Shown piece after piece: positions 44,036-54,651 of a stretch of DNA of 64,000 bases. The notes beneath the pieces are model-generated. The model saw nothing but the letters and a program-made list of their open reading frames with translations. It had not been told where the DNA came from and did no database searches. Source of the stretch: Pleodorina starrii. Lineage: Eukaryota > Chlorophyta > Chlorophyceae > Chlamydomonadales > Volvocaceae. The stretch spans positions 3,224,001 to 3,288,000 of the forward strand of contig BRXU01000007.1 of assembly GCA_030267565.1 (NCBI GenBank). The letters run 5' to 3'. Position numbers and translations under genes: made by a program. Position 1 is the stretch's first letter. Every line of letters begins with the position of its first letter.

Positions 44036-47000
44036 AGGAGCCTGCGTCCTCGCGGCGTTCTAGCTGCAGAGCCCAATAGGCTTCGACGAGGGCGCGGTCC
44101 TCAAAACTCGAGTCATCAACCCAAGTGTTGTGTTCGTGACCAAAACCCTTCCATTTCACCAGGTATCGGTGAAGCACACGCTTCCGAAGCTTACGAGTCT
44201 CATGGTCCAGGATCTTCTCAGCTGTCCATACGGGCCTCGTAGTGTCGGGGTCAAGCTCAACAGCTTTCGGGGGCTGTACACTACCATCGGAGCGGTAGGG
44301 TCTCAACAACGACACGTGAAACACGTTGTGGAATCTGTATTCAGCGGGTAGTTTCAACCGGGCGGCAACCGGGTTGATCATCTTCTCGATTTCGAAAGGA
44401 CCAATCCACTTCGGCATCAGCTTCTTCTGCGCGCCACGTTGAGCAGCCAAGTTCTTCGTATTCAAAAGAACTTCTTGGCCTTCTGCAAACTCAACGTTTC
44501 TCCGTTTCTTGTTAACGTACTGTTTCGATCGCTCTTGTGCCGCAAGCATGCACTGCCTGGCAACAGCAAGACGTTCTGCGTACGTTTCGGCGTAATTCTT
44601 AGCAGCAGGGACTGCATCTCCAAGATCGAGGCAGAGTGGAGTCCGCGGATGGAATCCATAATTCAAAAAGAAAGGCGAGGATCCGGTCGAGCGATTCTTC
44701 AGATTGTTCATCGCAAACTCAGCCGGACCAAGGTACTTATCCCAGGAGGTCTGATCTGTATCAACGTAGTTGCGAAGCATATCGCCAAGTATCCGATTCA
44801 TCCGTTCGGTCTGTCCGTCAGTCTGAGGATGAAAAGCCGTACTCAAGTTCTGCTGAGCCCCGACAAGCTTAAACAGCGCGGGCAGGAAGGCACCGGTAAA
44901 CTTCGAGTCACGGTCGGATACGATTGTCTCTGGTAAACCGTGTAGACGAACAACGGCGTCGAAAATTAAGTCGGCAGTCTCTTCTGCATCGATCGTCTTT
45001 CTGCATGGCCGCAAGTGTACCATTTTCGTCAAACGATCGACAAACACCACGATAGAGTTGTAACCTTTTCGTGTGTTCGGCAACCCAAGGACAAAGTCCA
45101 TGGAGATGCTCTGCCAAGGGCGATCAGGGACCGGCAACGGGTGGGACAAACCCGCCGGCTTCCCAGCAGCGGCCTTGTTCCGCTGGCACGAATCGCACAT
45201 CGCCACAAAGTCGGTAACATCAGCGCGTAAAGTCGGCCACCAAAACTTGCGTTGAACGAGTTCGATAGTTCGGTCACGACCAGGATGCCCAGCAAGCCGG
45301 TCGGAGTGGCACGCTACGATGATGTCTCGTTTCAAATCGGGGTCGTTCGGCACGACAATGCGAAACTCGCATTCTTCCCCCTCCCGTTGAAAAAACCCAC
45401 GAGGGTGAGACAACAGGCCACGGGTATTCGAGGGATTCTGGAACCACGCGTCACGCGCAGTTGCATCCGCAATGCGTTGAAGCAAAGAGCTCGACGCATT
45501 CTGGCGACGAGTGGTGACCGCGCACAACACCACGACAGCTGCAAGGGACGGGTGGCGGGAAAGGGCGTCTGCGACGACGTTCAGACGGCCTGGCCTGTAG
45601 AGCCATTCGAAATTGAACTGTTCGAGAAATTCTACCCATCGCGCTTGCCGGCGACTCAGTTGCGCTTGGGTCTTCAGGTACGTCAGCGGGTGGTGATCAG
45701 TCACCAGCGTAAACGGTACCGAACTCTGTAAATAACATCGCCACTCCCGTAGAGCATTCACTACCCCCAAAAGTTCTTGTTCTCCTGTACTGTAATTCCG
45801 TTCTGCCGGTGAAAATTTCTTGCTCGTAAAAGCGACCGGGCGCGCGTCCTGCAGTAACACAGCGCCGGTACCGTTGAGGGAAGCGTCTGAAATCACCTCA
45901 AACGGTTTTGAAAAGTCGGGGTAGGATAGCAGCACGTCGCTCGCTAATCGAGTTTTCAAATCTGTAAAGGCACGTAAGGCTTGCGGAGGCCACGTGTCTG
46001 GCAACCGCGACTGACTGAACAGGTCCGTCAGCGGCGCAACAAGCGAACTAAAGCCTGCAATAAAGCGGCGAAAGTAGTTCGCGAGGCCCACGAAAGATCG
46101 GAGTTCGGAAATGTCACGTGGCAACGGCCAGTTGCGGATGATGTCGACCTTTTTGGGGCCCATTCGGATTCCATCTGTGCTTACGATGTGCCCGAGGTAT
46201 TTAACTTCAGGACGCCAGAAATCGCATTTCGAAAGCTTCACCTGAAGCTTATGTTTGCGGAGTACGGCGAGCACCAACCGAAGGTGACGCGCGTGCTCTT
46301 CGGGGGTTTTCGAAAAGATCAGAATATCGTCGAGGTACACCGTCACGAACGAATTCAAGTACGGTGCGAAAATGCGATTCATGGTCGCCTGGAAGGTCGC
46401 AGGGGCGTTCGACAGACCAAACGGCAAGACCAGCCATTCGAAGTGTCCCAGTGGCGTCGTAAAAGCCGTTTTCGGAATGTCGTCGGGATGGATTCGCAAC
46501 TGGTGGTAACCCGAAGCCAGGTCAAGGGCCGTAAAGAGGGACGCTCCTGATAAGCGATCGAGGGTGTCATCAATCCGAGGTAGCGGGTATTTATTCTTCA
46601 CGGTTATCTTATTCAGTGCACGGTAATCAATGCACATGCGCAGTTCACCAGTCTTCTTGGCCACAAAGAGGATCGGCGCGCCAAAAGGCGACGTGGAAGG
46701 CTGGATAAAGCATTTCTGTAACAAGTCCTTGACTTGCTTCTCAACCTCTTCGCGTTCTAAAGGCGATAAGCGGAACTGTGGCCGAGAAACAGGTTGCGCA
46801 TCCGGTACCAACGGAATAGTGTGATGCACACCTCGATTTGGCGGCAAATCTGTGATCGGTGCGAAAACATCTGCGAATTCATTCAAAATCTGAGAGAGGT
46901 CTGTGTTTGCCGCGACGTCAGGAGGGAGCTCAAGTGCCTGCGGGGGCGCGCTGGTGGGTGGCGGTACGGGATTCTCCTTGACGAGCACCAGCAGCGCGCG

Positions 47001-48056
47001 CGCGTCTTGCTTCTTCAGGTCTCGGAACGCGCGCTTGGACGACACGACCTGGGCCGATACAGGTGGAGTCTCCATAAGCAGTGCACTCGGCGGGGACGGG
47101 GAAGACGGCAAAGGCTCAGGGGCGTCGATTGCACGAAGTGTGAGGACGCGACCTGTGGGTTGGGGCAACTCCAGCGCACACTCTGCCGGCTTCAACACCG
47201 CTCTGTGTTTTTTCAGAAAAGTCTGTCCGAGCACCAGATCGGCCGATGCCGTTAACTTCGGCAACACGAGGAGACGCACCTCGGTTCCGAAAGAACCCAT
47301 TCGAAGGCGAGCCCGGCACTCGCCGCGCAAAGGAGAGAAGGTGGTATCTGCTAACCGCACCGGAGCGAAAACTGTTGGCGTAATGGTCAAACCGAGCTTA
47401 CGAGCAAGGGACTCGGCAATGAAGCAGTGCGTTGCGCCGGAGTCAGGCAGCACCCGCACTCGAGCTCCACCCAGTTTCGCTGCGAACAAATCAAGGCGTT
47501 CATCTGAGTTGAGTGCGCAACAAGTCGGAATCTGAGGTTCGGAGGTCATCGGCGGGTCATACCACACTTCTAAGGGTTCGGAGATAGCTGGTGGCGCATC
47601 CCAGCCACTCTCAACGGACTTATAAACGTTGCTACCCGTTTCGAACCGGCGAATTAAGCGCATGCCAGTCAAAAGGCTTCGAAACTTGCCAGGACGAGCA
47701 GGTATCACAACGCAAGCGGAAGTGCTCGGTTCGTGTTCTTTGCATCTGCGATAATGCTGTAAGTAAGTCGAAATGCGAGACTGTGGTGGATTCAGCCACA
47801 CAGTGTGACCTGAGCAGTCGAGGGACAGGAAAGAGCGAGAAAGTGACCCGAATTCCTTACATAGGGCATTTCTGCCGGTATCACTCGCCGCTGCGTCCAG
47901 CGAAAAGCGACGCCCTATGCTCCGCTCAATCTCAGCAAAAAGGTTCGGGTCAAAGCGCACACTCTCGTCCGCCCAACTACGTACGCCGCGAATCGGGGTA
48001 GCCTTCGGTTTGGCTATCGGGGTCGGGTTCTGAAGCGGCGACGCAATCGACATCAA
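44034..48056 (-). CDS. Chromovirus Pol: methyltransferase-like, protease, RT, RNase H, integrase, chromodomain
   Basis: An intact 1340-residue frame. Residues about 30-170 resemble a Dam-type methyltransferase fold: [15 protein letters not shown] (NPPQ 89-92) and SACVVIPA; this is unusual for the group. Aspartic protease: [11 protein letters not shown] with Asp205, and [35 protein letters not shown] at 574-577. RNase [33 protein letters not shown]. Integrase: zinc region ([15 protein letters not shown], then MCDSCQRNK), then [15 protein letters not shown] and [12 protein letters not shown] giving the D,D,E core. The last 60 or so residues form a chromodomain ([15 protein letters not shown]) that can steer insertion to modified histones. 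Pol is in the same frame as gag after one TGA (48093-48095), so it may be made by stop-codon readthrough; the ATG lies 36 bp downstream. Confidence 0.96.
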   Translation of the reverse strand: MMSIASPLQNPTPIAKPKATPIRGVRSWADESVRFDPNLFAEIERSIGRRFSLDAAASDTGRNALCKEFGSLSRSFLSLDCSGHTVWLNPPQSRISTYLQHYRRCKEHEPSTSACVVIPARPGKFRSLLTGMRLIRRFETGSNVYKSVESGWDAPPAISEPLEVWYDPPMTSEPQIPTCCALNSDERLDLFAAKLGGARVRVLPDSGATHCFIAESLARKLGLTITPTVFAPVRLADTTFSPLRGECRARLRMGSFGTEVRLLVLPKLTASADLVLGQTFLKKHRAVLKPAECALELPQPTGRVLTLRAIDAPEPLPSSPSPPSALLMETPPVSAQVVSSKRAFRDLKKQDARALLVLVKENPVPPPTSAPPQALELPPDVAANTDLSQILNEFADVFAPITDLPPNRGVHHTIPLVPDAQPVSRPQFRLSPLEREEVEKQVKDLLQKCFIQPSTSPFGAPILFVAKKTGELRMCIDYRALNKITVKNKYPLPRIDDTLDRLSGASLFTALDLASGYHQLRIHPDDIPKTAFTTPLGHFEWLVLPFGLSNAPATFQATMNRIFAPYLNSFVTVYLDDILIFSKTPEEHARHLRLVLAVLRKHKLQVKLSKCDFWRPEVKYLGHIVSTDGIRMGPKKVDIIRNWPLPRDISELRSFVGLANYFRRFIAGFSSLVAPLTDLFSQSRLPDTWPPQALRAFTDLKTRLASDVLLSYPDFSKPFEVISDASLNGTGAVLLQDARPVAFTSKKFSPAERNYSTGEQELLGVVNALREWRCYLQSSVPFTLVTDHHPLTYLKTQAQLSRRQARWVEFLEQFNFEWLYRPGRLNVVADALSRHPSLAAVVVLCAVTTRRQNASSSLLQRIADATARDAWFQNPSNTRGLLSHPRGFFQREGEECEFRIVVPNDPDLKRDIIVACHSDRLAGHPGRDRTIELVQRKFWWPTLRADVTDFVAMCDSCQRNKAAAGKPAGLSHPLPVPDRPWQSISMDFVLGLPNTRKGYNSIVVFVDRLTKMVHLRPCRKTIDAEETADLIFDAVVRLHGLPETIVSDRDSKFTGAFLPALFKLVGAQQNLSTAFHPQTDGQTERMNRILGDMLRNYVDTDQTSWDKYLGPAEFAMNNLKNRSTGSSPFFLNYGFHPRTPLCLDLGDAVPAAKNYAETYAERLAVARQCMLAAQERSKQYVNKKRRNVEFAEGQEVLLNTKNLAAQRGAQKKLMPKWIGPFEIEKMINPVAARLKLPAEYRFHNVFHVSLLRPYRSDGSVQPPKAVELDPDTTRPVWTAEKILDHETRKLRKRVLHRYLVKWKGFGHEHNTWVDDSSFEDRALVEAYWALQLERREDAGS

Positions 48057-48738
48057 CCCAGCATCCCGGTCACTAGTCAGCTGGGCAGCCCGTCACTGGT
48101 CGACCTCCATGCGCTCGACAACGTTGGCCTTGGCCGACGGGAACTTCTTGCAGTCCTCGCCGCGGTGGCCCTTCTCGCCGCAGCGGACGCAGAGCGCGTT
48201 CTTCTTGTAGTAGTCCCATTCGCAGTAGGACAGCACGCGGTTCAGGTGGTTGCTGAAGATGCGCGTCGGCGCCGTCGGGTTCGGAGCCGACGAGCCGCTG
48301 GGCCCGGCGCCCGCGGCCGCGGCGCCGTTCGCCGCGCGCTTCTGCTTCTTGTGCACGGGCTGGAAGGCGTCGTGGTTCTGTGGGCGTTTGGCATGACGGT
48401 TCCGGTCGGAGGAAACAAAGTTCAGTGAAGCTCGGCTAGGATGGGACTCTTTCCAACGCTTCTCCTCCCCAACCGCATGCTTTACGAGGGCATCAAGCGA
48501 TTCGAATTCATCACCCTCGTAATTCACACGGCAAGGCGCGAGCAGGTTCTGAGTAAGGCCGCGGCGGAAAAGTATCAGAATCATCGGCGTATCGGACATC
48601 TTAGCACGAGAGACTTCGGACTGGAATCGAGCGGCGTATTCGGCAACACCCTTCTGTGAATCCATCTTAATTTTCCCGTCTAAGAGGTTCTGCATCGCGT
48701 CAAGCTTCTTAGTTCGTACCTTCGGAGCGAAGCGGAAC

Positions 48739-48835
48739 ATGAAGCGCTTCTCAAGGTCCTCGATGGACCGCTCCATGATGTTCGGGTCTTCGTCGTGCTC
48801 GTTTTGCGCCCAGGTCTTGGCTTCTTCGTTATCCT
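48739..48835 (-). repeat. Gag internal direct repeat, copy 1
   Basis: A 97-bp stretch repeated at 48990-49086 (offset 251) in the same orientation. Confidence 0.9.
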
Positions 48836-48858
48836 CAAGGTCGTGTTCCTTGAGTCGG

Positions 48859-48991
48859 TGTTCCGGCTCAAGGTCTGGCTGACCCAGAACTCGGAGGCGA
48901 ACCCGTTCGCCGCCATGTTGTCCGGCTTTGAGGATAACGAAGAAGCCAAGACCTGGGCGCAAAACGAGCACGACGAAGACCCGAACATCAT
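48859..48991 (+). repeat. Gag internal inverted copy
   Basis: A 133-bp stretch that is the reverse complement of 49026-49158 with two mismatches noticed, one at the premature TAG. Confidence 0.9.
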
Positions 48992-49158
48992 GAAGCGCTT
49001 CTCAAGGTCCTCGATGGACCGCTCCATGATGTTCGGGTCTTCGTCGTGCTCGTTTTGCGCCCAGGTCTTGGCTTCTTCGTTATCCTAAAAGCCGGACAAC
49101 ATGGCGGCGAACGGGTTCGCCACCGAGTTCTGGGTCAGCCAGACCTTGAGCCGGAACA
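48990..49158 (-). repeat. Gag internal repeat, copy 3 and inverted-repeat partner
   Basis: 48990-49086 repeats 48739-48835 directly; 49026-49158 pairs with 48859-48991. The two inverted arms are only 34 bp apart, a strong hairpin. Confidence 0.9.
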
Positions 49159-49825
49159 TGTAGGTCTCGGCATCCTTGCCCTTGAACTGTGGGACGGGCA
49201 GTTTGGTTGCGATCTGTTTGCGAACTTTGTCTGAGGTTCGGTTCGGGTTCGAAGGTGCAGCAGCAGCAGCATCTACGGCACGACTCGGATCTACGCTGGG
49301 ACCAGCCCCGTTTCCCACCGTGGGCGGGCCGCGCTTTTTCGCCTTCATCTGAGTCTCGAGGGCGACGATCCGAGCGGCCAGCTCGTCACGCAGCTTCTCA
49401 AGCGCCTCAGTGGTCATGCGATCGGGTTCGGTCTGCATGGCTGTGCCTGCGGAGGGAGCCGTTCGTTCTGGGTTGGCTCTTCTACTTGGAGGAATCTCTC
49501 CTTCTTCTAAATTCGACATAAGTTCGATTGGCGAAAATCGAGTGCCAGAAACTCACTTTTGGTGTACTTGATGGGGTGCGAAGCGACTGATAGAGTCCTC
49601 CAAGTCTGAAGTGGGAGCGTGGACTTCAGCATAGATTTCTGCTCGGCCTTGCGTTCACGCTTGGCTTCTTCGAAACCTATGTCCCTATTCCAAGGTGTAT
49701 GGCCAAAGAAGCAGCTAGCGTGGAGCCACGCTTGTCCCTTCAAGTGTGCAAGGCGTTCGGCTAAGACAGCCGGATCTCGATTGATCGGCGCTATGGTTCA
49801 GAGCGAAATGATCTGAAACTCCAAA

Positions 49826-50317
49826 TGTTGCGGGAGCAGCACTTAACCGTGCCAAGTTTCAGGACGGTTTCGCTCCGTCAAGCACAGGTCTCAACAGCAG
49901 TGGTCCAGTAATCCTCGCGTAGATTACTCTGCTAACCAGGCTCCCTTCCAGGGCTTTTTATACCCTGTTGCGAAGAAGGCTGAAACGACCTCTGGGATTC
50001 CGTACGTTCGAGGACCTTCGCGTCTGACACGCATTCGTATCTGTTTAGTTCGTAACTCTACTACGTAGCCCTTCGACCGACCTTCGTCGATACGAACGAG
50101 GTCTCAGGCGTAGCGCGTTCGCACGCTATCTGGTTCTTTGTATTCTGTAGAACTTCTTCTATCGATCGCGCCGGGAGCGCCTTACAGACTCGACGGGAGT
50201 CTTTCGCGTCCCTATTAAGACCGCCCGCCAGTACGCCTACTAGCGGCGTTCCTTCGCGCGTCGAAGTCGTAGCAATACCGCGGCATCGAAATATGCCTAA
50301 GTATTCACGCTACAACA
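49826..50317 (-). repeat. 5' LTR of the chromovirus (right in the window)
   Basis: Matches 43528-44019. As the upstream LTR it should hold the element promoter. The TGTAA copy is at 50182-50186. Confidence 0.97.
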
Positions 50318-50322
50318 GCTCG
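50318..50322 (+). repeat. Target-site duplication, right copy
   Basis: GCTCG, same as 43523-43527. Confidence 0.9.
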
Positions 50323-50841
50323 GCTCGGCTGCTTTCGCTCGTTGCCCCCCGCGTCCGTTCGTTGCCGTGCCTGGCTGTCGGAATACTACGCCTCTGCGGG
50401 CCAACAGACCGTTCATGGACGGCCGTCACCAGACCGGGTGACCTGAAACGCCACCCAGCCCGTCAAGTACCGAACATGGCTGCAGCCACATCCGCCTGTC
50501 AAGTATGGCTGCAGCCACATCCGCCAGCTCGCCCGACCCGACCTGACCTGACCCGGCCATCCATCGTGTCATCTCCGCGGCGACGGTCCCGGGGGCGCCG
50601 GAGGGAACACTGCGGCGGCGCAGCAGCAGCAGCATCAGCAGCGGTAGCAGCAGCATCAGTGGCGGCAGCAGGGAGCGGGCCGGCATTTCGGCACTCTGGG
50701 ACAACGCTGAGGGGCAGCACATACCCAACAACACCAATAACCCAATAAGATGGCCTTTCACCCTTAGCAGAACCCTTTGCGAAAGCCCGAGCGATACTGG
50801 CAACGCCGTTGAGTACGGCACATAGAGACGAACGTATGCAG
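50323..50841. other. 3' flank of the CAP gene, no gene recognised
   Basis: Probably 3' UTR or a further 3' exon of the CAP gene. No TGTAA on the minus strand was found here; the nearest is inside the LTR at 50182-50186. A GCAGCA-rich stretch lies at about 50615-50670. Confidence 0.5.
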
Positions 50842-53302
50842 CTACCGTATGCACGCACTCTGCTTACCATTCAGCGCGAACGCGCGTTCGGTGGGTATGT
50901 TCCCGGGCGGCAGGTAGCGGCACACCACCACCTTGCAGCCGCCCGTGCGGACGGTGCCCGAGGGGAAGGTCAGGTTGAAGTCCACCAGCACCGTGCCGCA
51001 GCCCACGGAGGTGGTGGCGCGCCACACCTGCGATGTGGGGTTTTAGATCCGCCGCGTTAAGGCGCACCATCGGCCACATGAATTCTGTACCCCGATGCCC
51101 CGAATACACGGAGTACGAAATCCCTTCAAACTCCTAAAACTCCTAAACCCTCGTTAAACATCCCACGGTGCACCGGCTAACCTCTAGCTCCTTTGCAACC
51201 CGAATCAACCCCCCACCCACCCACCCACACACACACATACACACACATTATACACACGCTTGCCTCCTCCTGTTCCTGCTCCTCCTCCTCCTCCTGCTCT
51301 TACCAGCTGCGTGAAGTGCCCCATGCCCTTGCCCGCATTGTCGGCGAAGAGGCGCGGGGTGCTGAAGTTGAAGGACAAGACCTCGTTGTACCAGTCCCCC
51401 ACCACCTTCCGACAGGTGCCGTCGCTGGGCTTGGGGTATCGCTTCTCCTGATATGAGGAGGAGCAAGGAGGGTACCAGATGAGCAGATCCAGGATCAGTG
51501 TTGCGTTGCAAGGATAGAGCGGAGCAGGAGAGCGGAGCCCGTGGGGTTCTCGGCCGTGAGGTCAGATGGACACTGTATCGGTACCTTATCTTCCCCGACA
51601 TGCCGCGGCATGGCGAGCTGGCCACACCCATCAAACGGTGACGACTGGTGACGGGCCAGACGGCCAACACCACCACCACCACTACCACCAGCAACAGGTC
51701 CGGGAGAAGCTACACAGCGTAACATCATCGTAACACTCAGAGCCAGCGACCCACCGCATACACGTTCTCGCCGTAAGTGAAGTCGCTCGAGTGCCCCGAC
51801 TGGCAGCCGCCCCGGTTCACAAGCTCCAGCGCCCACGCCGCCGAGCCAGCTGCCAGCCCCGCATCCCAGGTCAGCGGCGCCGCGCCGTGGCGGGCGCGGT
51901 AGGCGTTGGTGGCGTCAAGCGCGGCGGCGGCGTCGGGGCAGCTGCCGCCGGGGGCCGCAGGGGGCCCTGGGGCATGGCAGCCAGCGTGCGTTTACACAGT
52001 ACAAGTTAATAACGACACGACTTGACGCACACAAAGTACGACCGGTATCTACGTCTGCAGACACTGCGTCTGCAGTCCCGGAGAGGAAGGCACAAGGCTG
52101 GGTGGGCAAGGTGGGTGGGCGGATACACCACGGATGCACCTGAAAAATGGGTCCCACAGCGCTCAATACCGGTATGTCTCACCCGGCGACGTGTTTGTGC
52201 TGGAGTTCGCCGGTGGCAGCGGTGACGGCGATGGTGGTGGCGACGGCGGTGGTGATGGTGGTGGTGATGGTGGTGGCGGCGATGGTGGTGGTGGCGTTGG
52301 TGAGGGCGACGGTGGGGGTGGTGGCGGCGGTGGTGGTGGCGACGGCGATGGTGATGGTGGTGGGGTTGGTGACGGTGGTGGGGGCGGTGACGGTGATGGT
52401 GGCGGCGGTGATGGAGGAAATGGTGACGGCGGTGGCGGCGTCAGCGGCCGCAGCGGCGGTAGTGATGGCGGGGGCCTTGGTGGCCGCGTGGGCCACGACG
52501 GCGGCGGCGGCGTGGGCCCCGCAGAACCCGCCGGTGGCGGTGCCTGCGGATAATAGATAGGTGGCGGTGGTGGAGGGGACCAAAGCTGCGGGACTGCCGG
52601 TTGCTGAGGCGGCGGTGATCTGGGGTGCAGGGGCAGCTGCGGCGGCGGGTTTAAAAGTGGCAGCGGGTGCAGAGGTGGTGGGTGTGGCAGTGTTGGCATG
52701 GGGTGCAGGGGCGAGGAGGGGGGCGGCTGCAGGGCTGGCGGTTGCTTTGCCAGAGGTAGCGGCCGGGGTGAGAGGGGCGACCGTCGGAGCGGCGGCGGCC
52801 TGGCCCGCGTGGACTGTCGTGGCGAGGGTGGCGGCTCCACGCGTGGTGGTGGTTTCGGGCTTTGAGGAGGAGGCGGTGAGGGGCGGGGGGGCGGTGGGGG
52901 ACGCGGGCCTGGGGAGGGCGGCCGCGGCGAAGGTGGAGGGGGAGGCTGTCGCCTGCCAAGCGCGCTCCAAGGGGACGGCGGTGAGCCGGGGGCTCCCGCG
53001 GGGCTCATCATCTCCGCAGATGTGATGGGCTTAAAGGCCGCAACGGAAGCCGCGAGCAGAAGGGCCGGCCTGCCGTGGCGACTCGGTCGATGGAGGTCAA
53101 AGAGCGGCAGCGGGCCTGCGGAGAGCGACCCCAATGCGATTGACATTCACTCCTTTACTAGATATAAATATTTTCGTGTTTGATTAGAACATATGAGATT
53201 GATCAAGAAGTTGTGCCGCTCACCTCGGGCCTCTGTCGCATCCATCAGACGGAGCCATGGGGCCAGGACTATAAAAGCTACGGCAGCAGCGCGCTGTACC
53301 AT
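50842..53302 (-). CDS. Secreted CAP/PR-1 domain protein with hydroxyproline-rich (SPPP) region
   Basis: Likely an extracellular-matrix or cell-wall protein. Exons (minus): 53224-53302, 52183-53115, 51755-51966, 51304-51447, 50842-51027; 1554 nt, 517 aa, all phases agree. Exon 1 gives a signal peptide (MVQRAAAVAFIVLAPWLRLMDATEA). Residues about 55-330 are Pro/Ser-rich with SPPPP and PPSPPP runs, substrates for prolyl hydroxylation and arabinosylation as in volvocine wall glycoproteins. Residues about 350-510 are a CAP (SCP/antigen 5/PR-1) domain: AYRARHG, LTWDAGLA, GHSSDFTYGENVY, GMGHFTQLVW, VGCGTV and CRYLPPGN; the cavity His/Glu residues are present. A GTAAGC donor at 50862-50867 could splice to another 3' exon; I ended at the in-frame stop instead. 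The chromovirus sits 525 bp downstream. Confidence 0.9.
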
Positions 53303-54030
53303 TTTGCCGCAGTATATATTGTATTTACATGAAAGTAATTAGGTTGTGTGACGGTTGCTGGCCAAGGCGGGTGTTGTGGGTTGGGAGGCAATCCGCGTTC
53401 ACCGGCAAACGACTGAGACCTAGCTTACAATGGTACTTCACTTTGATATTTAACTCGGCAACAATAAACGCTTTGGTGGCCACGGAATGGCAGGCGAATG
53501 GTTAGTCGTAATCCGACGATCGACTACAGCTGCGTCCCGTACTCTTCTACAACTTCTGTACAGAGATCACGATTGACTACAGCTGCGTGCCGTACTCTCT
53601 CACAGCTCCGGGACTCACGCCTGCCAAGGAAGGAAGTGCATGGTCTTCAAGTCGACGATAAAGGCGAACCGCAAACCAAAACCTGCAGGAATGTTCCGAC
53701 ACCGTTGGTTAGTAGTACCTATGCATTTCCTATATAAATATTGATAGCAAATATATTTTTTGATACATGGATGTTGGATAGCGCGCATGCAGCACGTCAC
53801 GCGCCCTCGTAAACTCACCATACATCAGGCAGCCGCCGACGGGGCTCAGGCAACTCGCTGCAACGAGCCTAAACGGCTCCCAAATATGCACAACAAGCAT
53901 GCATTGATGGAAAGCCCGCCGCTACACATTGCTCGCTCACACCGTTTTTCTGCGACCGTGGCTGTAGCATATGTTTTGGCGACACCTTTGGCCAACAAGC
54001 CCGCAACGAACCAACAAATGGAAGTTCAAT

Positions 54031-54042
54031 TTACAATTTACA
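54031..54042 (-). terminator. TGTAA poly(A) signals, RAD51C
   Basis: Two TGTAA motifs on the minus strand (54031-54035 and 54038-54042) about 610 bp after the RAD51C stop. The distance makes the link tentative. Confidence 0.4.
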
Positions 54043-54518
54043 TGAAATTTTCGTTGGACCCCTTGCAGCCAAGGCCTCGCGCTCGCTTCAACGCAATTAA
54101 CTGTCAGAAGGGACGGAAACACGGAATGAAGCGCTCTTCTAACATGACAGAGTTGCCAAGCTGCGCCGTAAGCAAGTCGGATCCCTATCGCTTCGCTCTT
54201 CCAGAACCCAGGATGCCACTCTCCAGAGCCAGCGTCTTTGCCCTTCGTTGTCCCCAGCCCTCCCACGCAACACACGTCCAACGAAACGATGCCCCGAAGA
54301 GCCCGAAGCAACCGGGTCGGGCCTGGTTGGGCCCTCTGCAGCAAACAAGAACACACCACTCTCCTCCCCTCACTGCTGCGCCCCGCCCGCACCCGCTCCG
54401 CACCGCCCCTCAACGCCCTCACACCAAACTTCCCCCTCCCTCCCCCCTCATAACACGAACCGCCCACCCAACCGCGCCGCTCCCCACCGCTGCAGCCGCA
54501 CGTTACCAGGCAATCAGA

Positions 54519-54520
<2 letters not shown>

Positions 54521-54578
<58 letters not shown>

Positions 54579-54597
54579 ATCTCTCTCTCTCTCTTTC
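54521..54597 (+). repeat. (CT)n microsatellite
   Basis: A long CT run with a few interruptions, just downstream of RAD51C; it would be GA-rich in that transcript's 3' UTR. Confidence 0.95.
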
Positions 54598-54651
54598 TTT
54601 CCACACACGCATACAGTCACACACACACGCGCACACACAGCCTAGCAGGTC

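Larger units (their letters stand above)
48093..49519 (-). pseudogene. Chromovirus gag, broken by an inverted duplication and a nonsense codon
   Basis: The 5' part (49085-49519) starts MSNLEEGEIPPSRR, has a helical segment (about 40-60) and the capsid-like FKGKDAETYMFRLKVWL, and stops at a TAG just after MLSGF. The 3' part (frame 48093-48971) continues the capsid from EDNEEAKTW and ends in a zinc knuckle CVRCGEKGHRGEDC (CX2CX4HX4C). Between them a segment is present three times, the middle copy reversed (48859-48991), so the first 45 or so codons of the 3' frame are antisense gag. The inverted copy has GAG where the sense copy has TAG. This copy therefore cannot make full Gag and would need Gag from another copy. 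An assembly error at a palindrome is an alternative. Confidence 0.85.
43528..50317 (-). mobile_element. Full-length Ty3/gypsy chromovirus LTR retrotransposon
   Basis: A 6.8-kb element transcribed on the minus strand. Two 492-bp LTRs start TGTTG and end CAACA and look identical along their length, with GCTCG target duplications outside. Order on the coding strand: LTR, broken gag with zinc knuckle, TGA, in-frame pol (methyltransferase-like, protease, RT, RNase H, integrase, chromodomain), polypurine tract, LTR. RT before integrase with a C-terminal chromodomain places it among chromoviruses of the Ty3/gypsy (Metaviridae) group. The identical LTRs point to a recent insertion. I could not identify the primer-binding site with confidence. 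Confidence 0.97.
53303..54651. other. Intergenic between the CAP gene and RAD51C
   Basis: Holds the promoter side of the CAP gene (AT-rich, with ATATATA motifs near 53314) and the 3' UTR of RAD51C. No gene recognised. Confidence 0.55.

Noticed and set aside
48795..49088. Plus-strand frame resembling Gag
   Set aside because: It comes from the inverted copy of gag and is not an independent gene.
52134..52560. Gly/Asp- or Val-rich plus-strand frames
   Set aside because: They are the complement of the SPPP codons of the CAP gene.
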